From Chrysochromulina parva (Eukaryota > Haptophyta > Prymnesiales > Chrysochromulinaceae), in the NCBI GenBank assembly GCA_002887195.1, contig PJAB01001825.1, positions 1-12,004 of the forward strand: a DNA stretch of 12,004 nt, written 5' to 3'. Position 1 is the stretch's first letter, and the number at the start of each line of letters is the position of its first letter. The position numbers and the translations under genes were made by a program. Below are positions 1-6,460 of the stretch, one piece after another. The notes beneath the pieces were generated by a model. That model saw only the letters and a program-made list of their open reading frames with translations. It searched no databases and was not told the origin of the DNA.

Positions 1-120
1 TGCAAGGAGTGCGGCGGCAGCGCCATCTGCGCGCACGACAGACGACGCTCCCTGTGCAAGGAGTGCGGCGGTGGCTCCATCTGCGCGCACGACAGACAAC
101 GCTACCGGTGCAAGGAGTGC
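1..120 (+). repeat. 54-base coding tandem repeat (two full units plus 12 bases)
   Basis: Units lie at 1-54 and 55-108, with the first 12 bases of a third at 109-120. Each encodes one CKECGG module. Differences between the two units are few, mostly in the GGS/GGG segment and in the last codons, so the array is probably kept similar by unequal crossing-over or recent expansion. The array is cut by the window edge, so the copy number is unknown. Confidence 0.85.
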
Positions 121-165
121 AAAAAATACAAAGCGAATACTATAGTGTGTGAACCTTGCCAATAA
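1..165 (+). CDS. CKECGG-type Cys-rich tandem-repeat protein, 3' end (5' end outside window)
   Basis: Frame 1 is open from the first base to a TAA at 163-165 and encodes 54 residues. The translation holds two complete 18-residue units of the form CKECGG-x2-IC-A-H-D-R-x4, followed by a third, degenerate start (CKEC at 109-120) and a short tail ending CEPCQ. Each unit carries three Cys and one His (C-x2-C-x5-C-x-H), a pattern that could bind zinc. I know this repeat as frequent in multicopy proteins of haptophytes and some other algae, but I know no proven function. The true start lies left of the window, so total length and other domains are unknown. It runs in the same direction as the next gene, about 185 bases away. 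An AATAAA hexamer (161-166) overlaps the stop codon and might be part of a 3' end signal. The frame is too short and lacks an ATG here, but the regular repeat makes it convincing. Confidence 0.8.
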   Translation, partial: CKECGGSAICAHDRRRSLCKECGGGSICAHDRQRYRCKECKKYKANTIVCEPCQ

Positions 166-166
166 A
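161..166 (+). promoter_or_regulatory. AATAAA hexamer overlapping the stop codon
   Basis: The bases AATAAA span the TAA stop of the repeat-protein gene. This is the classical poly(A) signal of animals. Its use in this lineage is not established, and the flanking stretch is A-rich in general, so this is only a candidate. Confidence 0.25.
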
Positions 167-242
167 AATAAGAAAGGTCTTCACTGTGTCCTGTTTCGCT
201 GCTAACAAAAGAGCCCAAAAGAAGAGAGCGTTTTTTTGCGCC

Positions 243-260
243 GAGCGCGCGCGCGCGCTC
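243..260. repeat. 18-base GC palindrome in the leader of the TIR-like gene
   Basis: The run GAG(CG)6CTC is a perfect palindrome with seven consecutive GC dinucleotides, followed by a second palindrome CTCGCGAG at 262-269. It lies about 90 bases before the chosen ATG at 350. It could be a Z-DNA-prone or protein-binding site, or simply low-complexity GC sequence. No function is shown. Confidence 0.5.
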
Positions 261-349
261 TCTCGCGAGGTTGGACGGTCACGCTTGAGAACAGGAGCGC
301 CCGGCCAGACTTGCTGGAGACGCGCCGCTGCTTGCTAAGCAAGTCCGGC

Positions 350-2497
350 ATGCCCGGCATGACTGGGGACGAGCAGTACTCCAACACCCTCGAGAAACTG
401 GAGGACCTGCGCCGGGTGGAGGCTGAGGCTCGACGGCGTGCGCTGCCCTCCGAGCAGCCGGTGCAGGTTGCGAGACGGCAGCTGCAAGGCGTGGCCGCGA
501 AGTTGCATGATCTTTGGCCGCCGTCGGCCGGCACAGAGCTGAGCAACGAGCGTCGTTCGAGCGCACTAGTGGAGCACGCGAAGCGGTCTACAAGTATCAG
601 AGCCACCGTGCATAGCTTTCGTTCAGCCACGGTAGACGAGGAGCACTGGCTCAAGGCGTGGCAGCTTCGGTGCGAGACCCAGCTCACGCTGGCGCAGGCT
701 GCGGCCGCGGCGGCGGCCGAGAGCGTTGCCAAGGGCCCGCACTACGTCGACTCGTGGCAGCGGCTTGGGCAGCATATCGCCTCCCTGGGTGCGACCCACC
801 ACGGAACCCAGAAGGTGCGTGCGGCGCGCGACGAGCCGCGCGCATATATCGAGGCGCTCGAGCACTCGCAGGAGCGCCACGCGCGGCTTCTGCTCGAGGC
901 GGCGGTGACGAGCAACGGCATGTCCACCTACGCCGCGCGTGAGCGCACTGTCCTCATGGGCCACGTTGACCTCGCGGCGCTGCGCCGTTCAACAGACGCA
1001 CACGGCGTGCCCCTCGAGTCGGCGCTGTGCCTGCTGCTCGATCGCGATGTGAGCGAGCTCAAGGAGTACGCGCGTCGGCCGCTGCTGCTCGGCGAGAGTG
1101 CCTGCGCCGTGCTCCATCCCGCAGGCATCATGACCTTCGCCGTCCACCTAGCGCACACGCCGCGCGCGTTCCACTCGCCCTTGTACCGCCGCGATCTCGC
1201 CAAGGCTCTGATGATGGCCGACCAGCAGGTGCGGATCACGATGCCAACGGCCGAGGGGCCTGTGCTGATCGAGCTCAAGGTGTACGACGCGGCCGAGGCA
1301 GCGGCGGCGCGCCCGAAGGTGGTTACACGCCTTGAGCAGTGGCAGGTGCTGGGGACGCGCGTCGCGCGCGTTGCGGAGCTCGGGAGCCGTCCAACCGTCG
1401 CTGTGATCGAGGACGTTCGCTGCGACTTTTGGTTCTTGCAGGCGGATGTGCTGCGTGGCGCACTCGGTCCGCTCCCACCCAATCTGCACCGGCAGCGCTC
1501 GATGTATGAGAAGCTGCCCATCTCGCTTTCGGCGGCGCGTGTCGGCGCGTACGTCCCAGACGTCCTTGTGGTGAGCCATGTTTGGGAGAGCGCGTCTGAT
1601 CCCGACCCGCGCGGCCTGCAGGTGGACGCCCTACGCCAGTTTCTGCGCGAGAACCCCCGCTTCAAACACGTGTGGTATGACTTTTGGACGCTGCCAGCGG
1701 TCGGAGGGCGAGGCGTCGTGCCGAGAAGACTCGCCGGCGGCCTCGAAGGTGGTCAGAGCGCCGTATCGAGCTCTGACCTTACGACCGACGCCAATGCCGA
1801 CGCGCGTATGCGTGAGCTGTGTCCGCTGCTCTTCCTCGGCTGCTCCGTGCTCCTCTTGCTTAGTGACGAGTACGCTGAGCGCTTCGAATGCACTCTAGAA
1901 GCTTGGCTGGCGATGCAGGCATGTACAGACGCGGGCATGCGCCCCGCGCCGTGCCCGCGCGAGCGCTGCTACATCCGCACACTGCCTGGCTGCCACCGTG
2001 CGCAGCCGGCCATGCTCGTCGAGTCATGGAGCGGCTTGCCTGTCGAAGAGGCGATGGTCGTGCACGGGAATCTCGCCAACTTGAGTCCCTTCCAGTCTCC
2101 ACGAGCGGCCTTTGGTGGCGAGCGCTCACGTGTGCTGCAGCGCGTGCAGCGGCTCGACGAGCAGGTCCGAGAGGCCTCGGTGAATGCACGCCTCGCCACT
2201 TCCGCCGGCGCCGTCGAGGTGCGAGGCCTGCGCCAACAAAATGGCCGCGTGCTGCCCCGCGCCGTCGCCACCAGTGCCGTCGAGGCACCACACGTCGACG
2301 CGCTCTGGCGCCCACCTGCCGCCGCTCCCACACCCAAGCGAGTGGCACTCGACGCGCCGGCAGAGTCTGAGCGTGAGGTGGACGACGCGCCGGCGCCGGC
2401 CTCGAAGAGAGCGCAGCAAGCGGGCCCAGATTGGGTCCAGTACGCCAGCTGGGTTGTCGAGCGTAACCAGGGCGAGTTTTCTAACCTTGAGCTGTGA
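350..2497 (+). CDS. TIR-like domain protein with long unassigned N-terminal region
   Basis: A single open frame of 715 residues from ATG 350 (a second ATG follows at 359). The frame is open back to TTG 236, but that segment has no ATG and reads as low-complexity Arg/Ala. Residues 1-400 match nothing I recognise; they include an Ala run near residue 120 and helical, charged stretches. From about residue 400 there is an alpha/beta domain: strand VLVVSHVWE at 405-413, VWYDFWTLP at 441-449, and LFLGCSVLLLLSDEY at 494-508 leading into C514-x2-E517 and EAWLAMQ to 523. This order (hydrophobic strand with SHxWE, WYD, strand plus C-x2-E helix) is that of TIR-like proteins abundant in haptophyte and dinoflagellate genomes; E517 sits where TIR NADases carry their catalytic Glu, but activity is only inferred. 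A Gly/Ser-rich insertion of about 35 residues separates the second and third motifs. The last 110 residues are Pro/Ala-rich. No signal peptide or membrane segment is evident, so it is probably cytosolic. Confidence 0.75.
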   Translation: MPGMTGDEQYSNTLEKLEDLRRVEAEARRRALPSEQPVQVARRQLQGVAAKLHDLWPPSAGTELSNERRSSALVEHAKRSTSIRATVHSFRSATVDEEHWLKAWQLRCETQLTLAQAAAAAAAESVAKGPHYVDSWQRLGQHIASLGATHHGTQKVRAARDEPRAYIEALEHSQERHARLLLEAAVTSNGMSTYAARERTVLMGHVDLAALRRSTDAHGVPLESALCLLLDRDVSELKEYARRPLLLGESACAVLHPAGIMTFAVHLAHTPRAFHSPLYRRDLAKALMMADQQVRITMPTAEGPVLIELKVYDAAEAAAARPKVVTRLEQWQVLGTRVARVAELGSRPTVAVIEDVRCDFWFLQADVLRGALGPLPPNLHRQRSMYEKLPISLSAARVGAYVPDVLVVSHVWESASDPDPRGLQVDALRQFLRENPRFKHVWYDFWTLPAVGGRGVVPRRLAGGLEGGQSAVSSSDLTTDANADARMRELCPLLFLGCSVLLLLSDEYAERFECTLEAWLAMQACTDAGMRPAPCPRERCYIRTLPGCHRAQPAMLVESWSGLPVEEAMVVHGNLANLSPFQSPRAAFGGERSRVLQRVQRLDEQVREASVNARLATSAGAVEVRGLRQQNGRVLPRAVATSAVEAPHVDALWRPPAAAPTPKRVALDAPAESEREVDDAPAPASKRAQQAGPDWVQYASWVVERNQGEFSNLEL

Positions 2498-2580
2498 ACA
2501 AGTTGCGCAGTGGTGAATAGTCTGTGTACACAAAAGTGTAATGAGTTATTACCGGCCCTCCCTTCTCTCATGTCCTCGCT
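2498..2580. other. Compact convergent 3' region
   Basis: Only 83 bases separate the stop codons of the TIR-like gene (+) and the prolyl hydroxylase gene (-). It must contain both cleavage sites unless the transcripts overlap. No AATAAA or stable hairpin is visible. Confidence 0.6.
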
Positions 2581-3519
2581 TTACGTTCGCACGACCCTCT
2601 CGAGCGTCTCGCTCGTCGTGAACTCGCGGTCGCAAACCCAGACATTGATAGCCAGCTTTCCGTTACCCGCGGCCGGTGGTCGGCCCTCGTGCAGCGACCT
2701 GGGATTGGGCGCGCCGTCTGCTCCCACATTCGCCCAGACGAGGGCGTCGCCGAGGCGCGGCGCCACGGACACGTGCAGGTGAGGGAAGTGTGTCTCGCCG
2801 CCTGCGTCGGGGCCGAGAGTCGCCCCGAACACGAGGACTGTGAACGCGCGCTGCTCGCCCTGCACGCTCGAGCCGAGCTTGCCGTCCGCATTGTACTCGT
2901 GGTAGTCGTGGTGCGGCCCAAAGCGCTCCGTCGCGGCATAGCGCACCAGCTGCAGCGGCTCAATGTGCCTGGCGCTGACTTCCATCCCGGTCGCGCTGAA
3001 GAGTGCTGCCACGCGATGCATCAAATGTGAGACGAGGTCGAGCTCGTCGATCAACAGTGGATTGCGCGCGGCGAGCTCCTCGCGCCGAGAATCGTACACG
3101 AGTGGCCAAAGCATCGGGCAGCTCGATGAGTTGCGGTGGTCCGATTCCAGCAACTCCCCAGCACCTTGTGTCTTGAGCGGAGAGCGCACCCATCCTTGCC
3201 TTGCTTCGGCCAGCCGGACGAGATCCGCGATCTCGTCCTCGCCAACGAGCCCATGCACATAGGTGAGCTGGAGCTCGGGGTCGTCGTGTAGGGATCGCAT
3301 GGATACGCTGCGCCCTTCCTCGAGCTCCACCGTCTCCGTGATTGGTCGAGTGACCGCTATTCCATTGTGGGTGACGTGCGGCGGCAGCGGCACACCTTGG
3401 CCGCTAGCGCAGTCACCGTCGGATGTGTCGCTAGAACTCGGTGCGCTGGCTGTCCAAGCTACCTTCGAGCTTAGCGCCAGCGTGCATAGGAAGACGCTGC
3501 GCAACGCAATGAGGCGCAT
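2581..3519 (-). CDS. Prolyl 4-hydroxylase alpha-subunit-like 2-oxoglutarate/Fe(II) dioxygenase, secreted/ER
   Basis: A 312-residue protein from the first ATG at 3519; seven more in-frame codons lead back to a GTG. The N-terminus (basic MRLIALR, then a hydrophobic stretch to about residue 26 ending ASA) reads as an ER signal peptide. The C-terminal half is the dioxygenase double-stranded beta-helix: FGPHHDYHEY gives iron ligands H203 and D205, GGETHFP (residues 240-246) is the usual P4H turn, SLHEGRP gives the distal iron ligand H277, and GNGKLAINVWV gives K288, the expected 2-oxoglutarate ligand. The RNSSSC segment (residues 129-134) resembles the R-x-S-x substrate-side motif of the family. 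Length and single-domain build match plant and algal P4Hs that hydroxylate Pro in secreted Hyp-rich glycoproteins; the animal peptide-binding domain is absent. It is divergent from the glycosyltransferase gene and probably shares its promoter region. The catalytic set is complete, so it should be active. Confidence 0.9.
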   Translation of the reverse strand: MRLIALRSVFLCTLALSSKVAWTASAPSSSDTSDGDCASGQGVPLPPHVTHNGIAVTRPITETVELEEGRSVSMRSLHDDPELQLTYVHGLVGEDEIADLVRLAEARQGWVRSPLKTQGAGELLESDHRNSSSCPMLWPLVYDSRREELAARNPLLIDELDLVSHLMHRVAALFSATGMEVSARHIEPLQLVRYAATERFGPHHDYHEYNADGKLGSSVQGEQRAFTVLVFGATLGPDAGGETHFPHLHVSVAPRLGDALVWANVGADGAPNPRSLHEGRPPAAGNGKLAINVWVCDREFTTSETLERVVRT

Positions 3520-3763
3520 CGATGGCCGCGCGCCGTTCACACGCTTTTTTTGGAGAGGAGATCGAACTCTCCTCGCTAATTAGGGATCCCATGACCGCCT
3601 CTTTCAGCGGACCTTCCGCTGAGCGTGAGAAGTTATTGACGGGCGGCCTTGAAACCTCTCTGTCGAGACCTAAGAACGAGTCTCTATAGATCTCATCGCG
3701 CACGGAAATCCTTTTTGGGCATGTTTTTGTTCCCGTCGAGGGGTGCCACACCACACGGAGGTC
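3520..3763. promoter_or_regulatory. Divergent promoter/leader region between P4H and glycosyltransferase genes
   Basis: This 244-base spacer separates the two start codons and must hold both promoters unless upstream exons exist. It contains an 8-base-arm hairpin (3604-3622), a T run near 3545-3551, and two short upstream frames on the + strand: ATG 3591 to TAG 3689 (32 codons) and ATG 3721 to TAG 3804 (27 codons, overlapping the start of the glycosyltransferase in another frame). If transcribed, these would lower initiation at ATG 3764. No TATA box is obvious. Confidence 0.5.
3604..3622. repeat. Perfect 8-base inverted repeat, 3-base loop
   Basis: The arms TCAGCGGA (3604-3611) and TCCGCTGA (3615-3622) pair perfectly around CCT. 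It lies in the divergent spacer and inside the 32-codon upstream frame on the + strand. It could form an RNA hairpin in the leader or be a dimeric protein site. No run of T follows it, so it is not a terminator-like element. Confidence 0.5.
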
Positions 3764-5143
3764 ATGCCACGAGAGTCGCGTTGGGAAGAGACCTGGCATG
3801 CTAGCCAGCGAGATCCTTGCAAACAGCGCCATCAAAACAGACCGACACTGACTCCTGGGCTGGAGGATTGTGGGTACCTTGCAAACGTATACCCGAAAGA
3901 ACACGCGCGCTGGAGATGCGAAGGCCGCCTGCTAGTCTTCTGCGCTGAGAGTTCTGGCCTCGGATCCTTCATGAAGGCATTTCCCGCGGCGGTCATTGCC
4001 TCAATATTGACAGAACGTGCACTGATCCTCGAGTGCCCGTTCGACCACCAGGCAATTGGAATCTCCAACAGGATTGGCCGGTTCTTTCGTGGCGCCAACA
4101 GCATCGACTGGAGTGCTAAGGGTCTGAACTTTGGTGACACAAGGTGCTATCCTGCAAGTACACGTTCATGTGTCGCAAACAAGACGGTTCCTCAGGTACA
4201 CGTTCCGCAATTCAAAACGCCCAGGTATATGTATTCCCGCGACATGGTGCAAGGCCACAAGATAGAGGGAAAGATCGTTGGCTTCCATGCTTCAGAGCAC
4301 ACTTCCATCGACAAAGTACTCAGAGGAGGTTCACAAGCTGGGAGCGGGGCCATTATCCAAGGCACGTTGGATAACATTACAAACCTTTTCCAATTTCCAG
4401 CGCCTTGCATCTCGAGAACTTTCTTTCAGCCGACGGAAACACTCTTGGGCTTGCAACAGCGCGTGGTGCCAGTAGGAACGCCCTACATGGCACTGCATGT
4501 GCGACTTGGTGATGGTAGCATGGCCAACACAAGTCTTGCGCCGAATGACAACAACTGGTTGTGGTCGACAGAAGCCCGGCCGTCAGCCATCCGACACAAT
4601 CCGGGAGCTGCCCTGGCTTGCTTTGCCAAGCACAGCGCTCAGTTTGGTCTCAAGCCACTGGTGATATCCGACACACCACAGGTTGAACACATTGCCCGGA
4701 AACTCGGCTGGCTCAGCAGTTCGGCCATCGGGCGTGCTGTGCATTTAGGCATGCGGGCGGGTCCTCCTGGACACACCTTCAACGACGTTACCCGCGATGG
4801 TGATTCGAGCAAGGTGTTCCTAGACTGGTGGTTGCTCGCGAATGCAGTCCGTGCGATGACCTTTGACGCCTCGTCTTTCTTACTCACTGCTCGGTGGCGC
4901 AATAATGACGCCTCGTCTTTCTTATTCACTGCTCGGTGGCGCAATACATCCGGGCAATACTATAACTATGTTACCATGCACAACCTCACTGAGATTGAAT
5001 CGTGCGTGACGGCGGAGGAGGTTGCAGCCGTCGTGGGGATTTGTGCCGAGCTGTGCAATATCTCTCAGCGCACGTACAGTCCCAGGTTTTGGGGGTCAGC
5101 TTTCATAGGTGACTGCCGTGGCTGCACATCTCACCGCGCATGA
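3764..5143 (+). CDS. Fucosyltransferase-like GT-B glycosyltransferase
   Basis: A 459-residue protein from the first in-frame ATG (3764); the frame opens at 3674 and has only a GTG at 3743 before it. Residues 55-95 (LLVFCAESSGLGSFMKAF then a hydrophobic helix and RALIL) resemble the first Rossmann strand and G-x-G loop of fucosyltransferases. ALHVRLGD (residues 243-250) is the H-x-R-x-G-D motif I shared by alpha-1,2/1,6 and O-fucosyltransferases. KPLVISD (297-303) and DWWLLANAVRAMTFDASSF (354-372) fit motifs II and III, the GDP-fucose side. Six N-glycosylation sequons (N139, 204, 255, 394, 407, 432) suggest a lumenal enzyme, yet no signal peptide or anchor is present, so an upstream exon may be missing. 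Motif III contains a 14-residue direct duplication. GC content is lower than in the flanking genes (52-53% in two lines I counted, against 70% in a P4H line). The exact linkage and acceptor cannot be told; other GT-B families with a similar motif remain possible. Confidence 0.7.
   Translation: MPRESRWEETWHASQRDPCKQRHQNRPTLTPGLEDCGYLANVYPKEHARWRCEGRLLVFCAESSGLGSFMKAFPAAVIASILTERALILECPFDHQAIGISNRIGRFFRGANSIDWSAKGLNFGDTRCYPASTRSCVANKTVPQVHVPQFKTPRYMYSRDMVQGHKIEGKIVGFHASEHTSIDKVLRGGSQAGSGAIIQGTLDNITNLFQFPAPCISRTFFQPTETLLGLQQRVVPVGTPYMALHVRLGDGSMANTSLAPNDNNWLWSTEARPSAIRHNPGAALACFAKHSAQFGLKPLVISDTPQVEHIARKLGWLSSSAIGRAVHLGMRAGPPGHTFNDVTRDGDSSKVFLDWWLLANAVRAMTFDASSFLLTARWRNNDASSFLFTARWRNTSGQYYNYVTMHNLTEIESCVTAEEVAAVVGICAELCNISQRTYSPRFWGSAFIGDCRGCTSHRA
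4865..4946 (+). repeat. 42-base in-frame tandem duplication in glycosyltransferase motif III
   Basis: Copies at 4865-4904 and 4907-4946 match at 39 of 40 bases (C to T at the tenth-from-middle Leu/Phe codon), with period 42. Each encodes DASSFL-x-TARWRN-x. The near identity at silent positions points to a recent slippage or recombination event, not to conserved protein-level repetition. It keeps the reading frame. Confidence 0.9.
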
Positions 5144-5588
5144 CACCTGACACGTCGCTTGACTCTTCTCTCTTGGGTGGAGTGTTGTTTCTACAGCGAC
5201 TAACTAAAAGGTTACTTACACGCGAGGGTGTGATCTTCTGGCCCTCCGTCCTCCGACGGGGTGCCCGCGTGGCAGCTACGCAAGCGAAGCACTTCGTAAT
5301 TTACGTATTGGATTAATTATTATTTTCTCGCTCCCGCCCACCCGGCGGACCCGGGTATACGCCTCAACCAAGCATGGAGCTCGGCTAGCGGATACAGACG
5401 ATTGCACGAGCACGAAACAACACGAGTGTACCGAGAGGGTACCACACACACGCAAAGTAAACAAAGAATGAGGCCGCGCCCTGTGCCTATGTTAGTGCGG
5501 AGACCTTAAAGGTGATTGATTGGTCTTGGCACTCTTGGGGTCAATGACCCGAGGTCCGAGTTGGAGTGCAGGATAGAGCGGTCGAACC
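5144..5588. other. Convergent 3' intergenic region, no gene seen
   Basis: This 445-base stretch lies between the stops of the glycosyltransferase (+) and the SAXO-like gene (-). It is more AT-rich in the middle (around 5300-5330). I see no tRNA, no transposon end and no convincing coding frame; a 62-codon minus-strand frame (5276-5464) is low-quality in composition. A small dyad GGGTCA-A-TGACCC lies at 5538-5550, of a length expected by chance. It probably holds the 3' UTRs of both genes. Confidence 0.5.
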
Positions 5589-6221
5589 TCAAGGCGACGA
5601 AGACACGTTGATGGGGCCGTACTTCCGTTTCCAAGCCTCCTTCAGGGTGATGACCTCAAAGTCGTTCCGCGTGGTGGTCGTGTTTGGGAAGGGAGGAACA
5701 ATGTGCTCAGGCTTCTCGGGCGCATACGAGATCGTACGAGGACAATCCTTTGGAAAGAGGTATGCGGCGCGTTGTGTTGTCATAGCTTCGAACTTCGTCT
5801 CTTTGGGGGTCGGAACTTCGCTCTTCCGTTCGTGCCGACTTTTGTAGTAGGCTGCGTCAAACTCTTTGTAGTCAGCTCTCTGCGTGCTTGTGCCGAGCGG
5901 CGTGAGGTTCGGGACGTACTCGTGCTCCCCAAAGGTCTTGGGGATCGGCGGCAAGGGGTTGATGGCATAGGCGGCACGCGAAGTAGTCGAGTTTTGGAAC
6001 TGCGGGCTTTTTGAGCTGGGAATCGGTTGTGGAGCCTTCGAGGGTGTGCGCCCCACATTCCACTCCAAGAAGGCAGCACGGTAGCTCGTGGTTTCCGTGA
6101 AGGGAGGGACCGGCCGGCTCAGCCAGTCGGGTTTCTCCTTCGGCTGATACCACACCGGGTGCGGGGGGAACATCTTGCGATGGGTCGTCGTCCCTGTCGG
6201 CATGTCATGAGCGGAAGGCAT
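5589..6221 (-). CDS. SAXO/FAM154-like axonemal microtubule-stabilising repeat protein
   Basis: A 210-residue protein from the first ATG at 6221. It contains six short modules of the form T-[TS]-x-R-x-x-[YF]: TTTHRKMF, TTSYRAAF, TTSRAAY, TSTQRADY, TTQRAAY and TTTTRNDF, ending near residues 18, 51, 85, 118, 154 and 188, with a spacing of 33-36 residues and Pro-rich linkers (for example PPIPK, PPHP, PPFP). This is the Mn-module layout of SAXO/MAP6-related proteins, which bind along microtubules, in protists chiefly in the flagellar axoneme or basal body; the regular spacing suits repeated contact with tubulin dimers. No membrane segment or signal peptide is present. The frame stays open 29 codons further to a TAG at 6309-6311, with only a GTG inside, so either ATG 6221 is the start or a short upstream exon exists. 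Its start lies about 235 bases from the divergent micro-protein gene. Confidence 0.75.
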   Translation of the reverse strand: MPSAHDMPTGTTTHRKMFPPHPVWYQPKEKPDWLSRPVPPFTETTSYRAAFLEWNVGRTPSKAPQPIPSSKSPQFQNSTTSRAAYAINPLPPIPKTFGEHEYVPNLTPLGTSTQRADYKEFDAAYYKSRHERKSEVPTPKETKFEAMTTQRAAYLFPKDCPRTISYAPEKPEHIVPPFPNTTTTRNDFEVITLKEAWKRKYGPINVSSSP

Positions 6222-6456
6222 GCGGTCCTTCGTTTCCGAGAACGAAACAGCAATCCCGCGTTGGAAGAGAAAGGGCGACCCGGCGGTGGAACGCACCGCG
6301 CCGCGGCCCTACACCACCCACGTTGCATCCAAAGTATTGTGACCAATACGAACATTCACACCCCTCGAAACCTTCTTCACGGAAGCTGAGCATGGACGGC
6401 AGCGCTGGGTGCGTCGCATTCGTCGTCGTTCGCCTCCGTTTCGCCCAGTTGACAGG
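6222..6456. promoter_or_regulatory. Divergent spacer between SAXO-like gene and micro-protein gene
   Basis: Head-to-head arrangement with about 235 bases between the two start codons, so both promoters should lie here. It includes the 29-codon open extension of the SAXO frame and, on the + strand, a 22-codon frame from ATG 6392 to TGA 6460. No TATA box or clear operator can be named. Confidence 0.4.
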
Positions 6457-6460
6457 ATGA
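6392..6460 (+). CDS. 22-codon upstream frame whose stop overlaps the next ATG
   Basis: ATG 6392 opens a 22-codon frame, mostly hydrophobic, ending in TGA at 6458-6460. The TGA overlaps the ATG of the micro-protein (6457-6459) as ATGA. This arrangement would allow termination-reinitiation, or would repress the downstream frame. It may equally be chance. It is shorter than any protein I could recognise. Confidence 0.25.
   Translation: MDGSAGCVAFVVVRLRFAQLTG

Noticed and set aside
1..120. CRISPR-like or EsV-1-7 repeat
   Set aside because: The units are contiguous coding repeats without spacers. The Cys/His spacing (C-x2-C-x5-C-x-H) differs from the longer EsV-1-7 motif as I know it.
236..349. 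TTG-initiated N-terminal extension of the TIR-like protein
   Set aside because: No ATG; Arg/Ala low-complexity encoded by the GC palindrome. ATG 350 is the better nuclear start.
928..1665. 245-codon minus-strand frame across the TIR-like gene
   Set aside because: Antisense to a frame with clear domain motifs; Ser/Arg-rich translation typical of the complement of GC-rich codons; no domain.
3550..3600. Minus-strand GAGTTCGATCTCC resembling a tRNA T-arm/B box
   Set aside because: The T-stem does not pair properly, no A box or acceptor stem is found upstream, and the run after it is A and not T on that strand, so no Pol III terminator.
3431..3904. 157-codon minus-strand frame spanning the P4H start, the divergent spacer and the glycosyltransferase start
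   Set aside because: Overlaps two better supported genes in other frames, with no recognisable domain.
5276..5464. 62-codon minus-strand frame in the convergent gap
   Set aside because: No motif or convincing composition, and located in a likely 3' UTR.
5538..5550. Dyad GGGTCA-A-TGACCC as an operator
   Set aside because: Six-base arms in a gene-free 3' region are expected by chance; no second copy seen.
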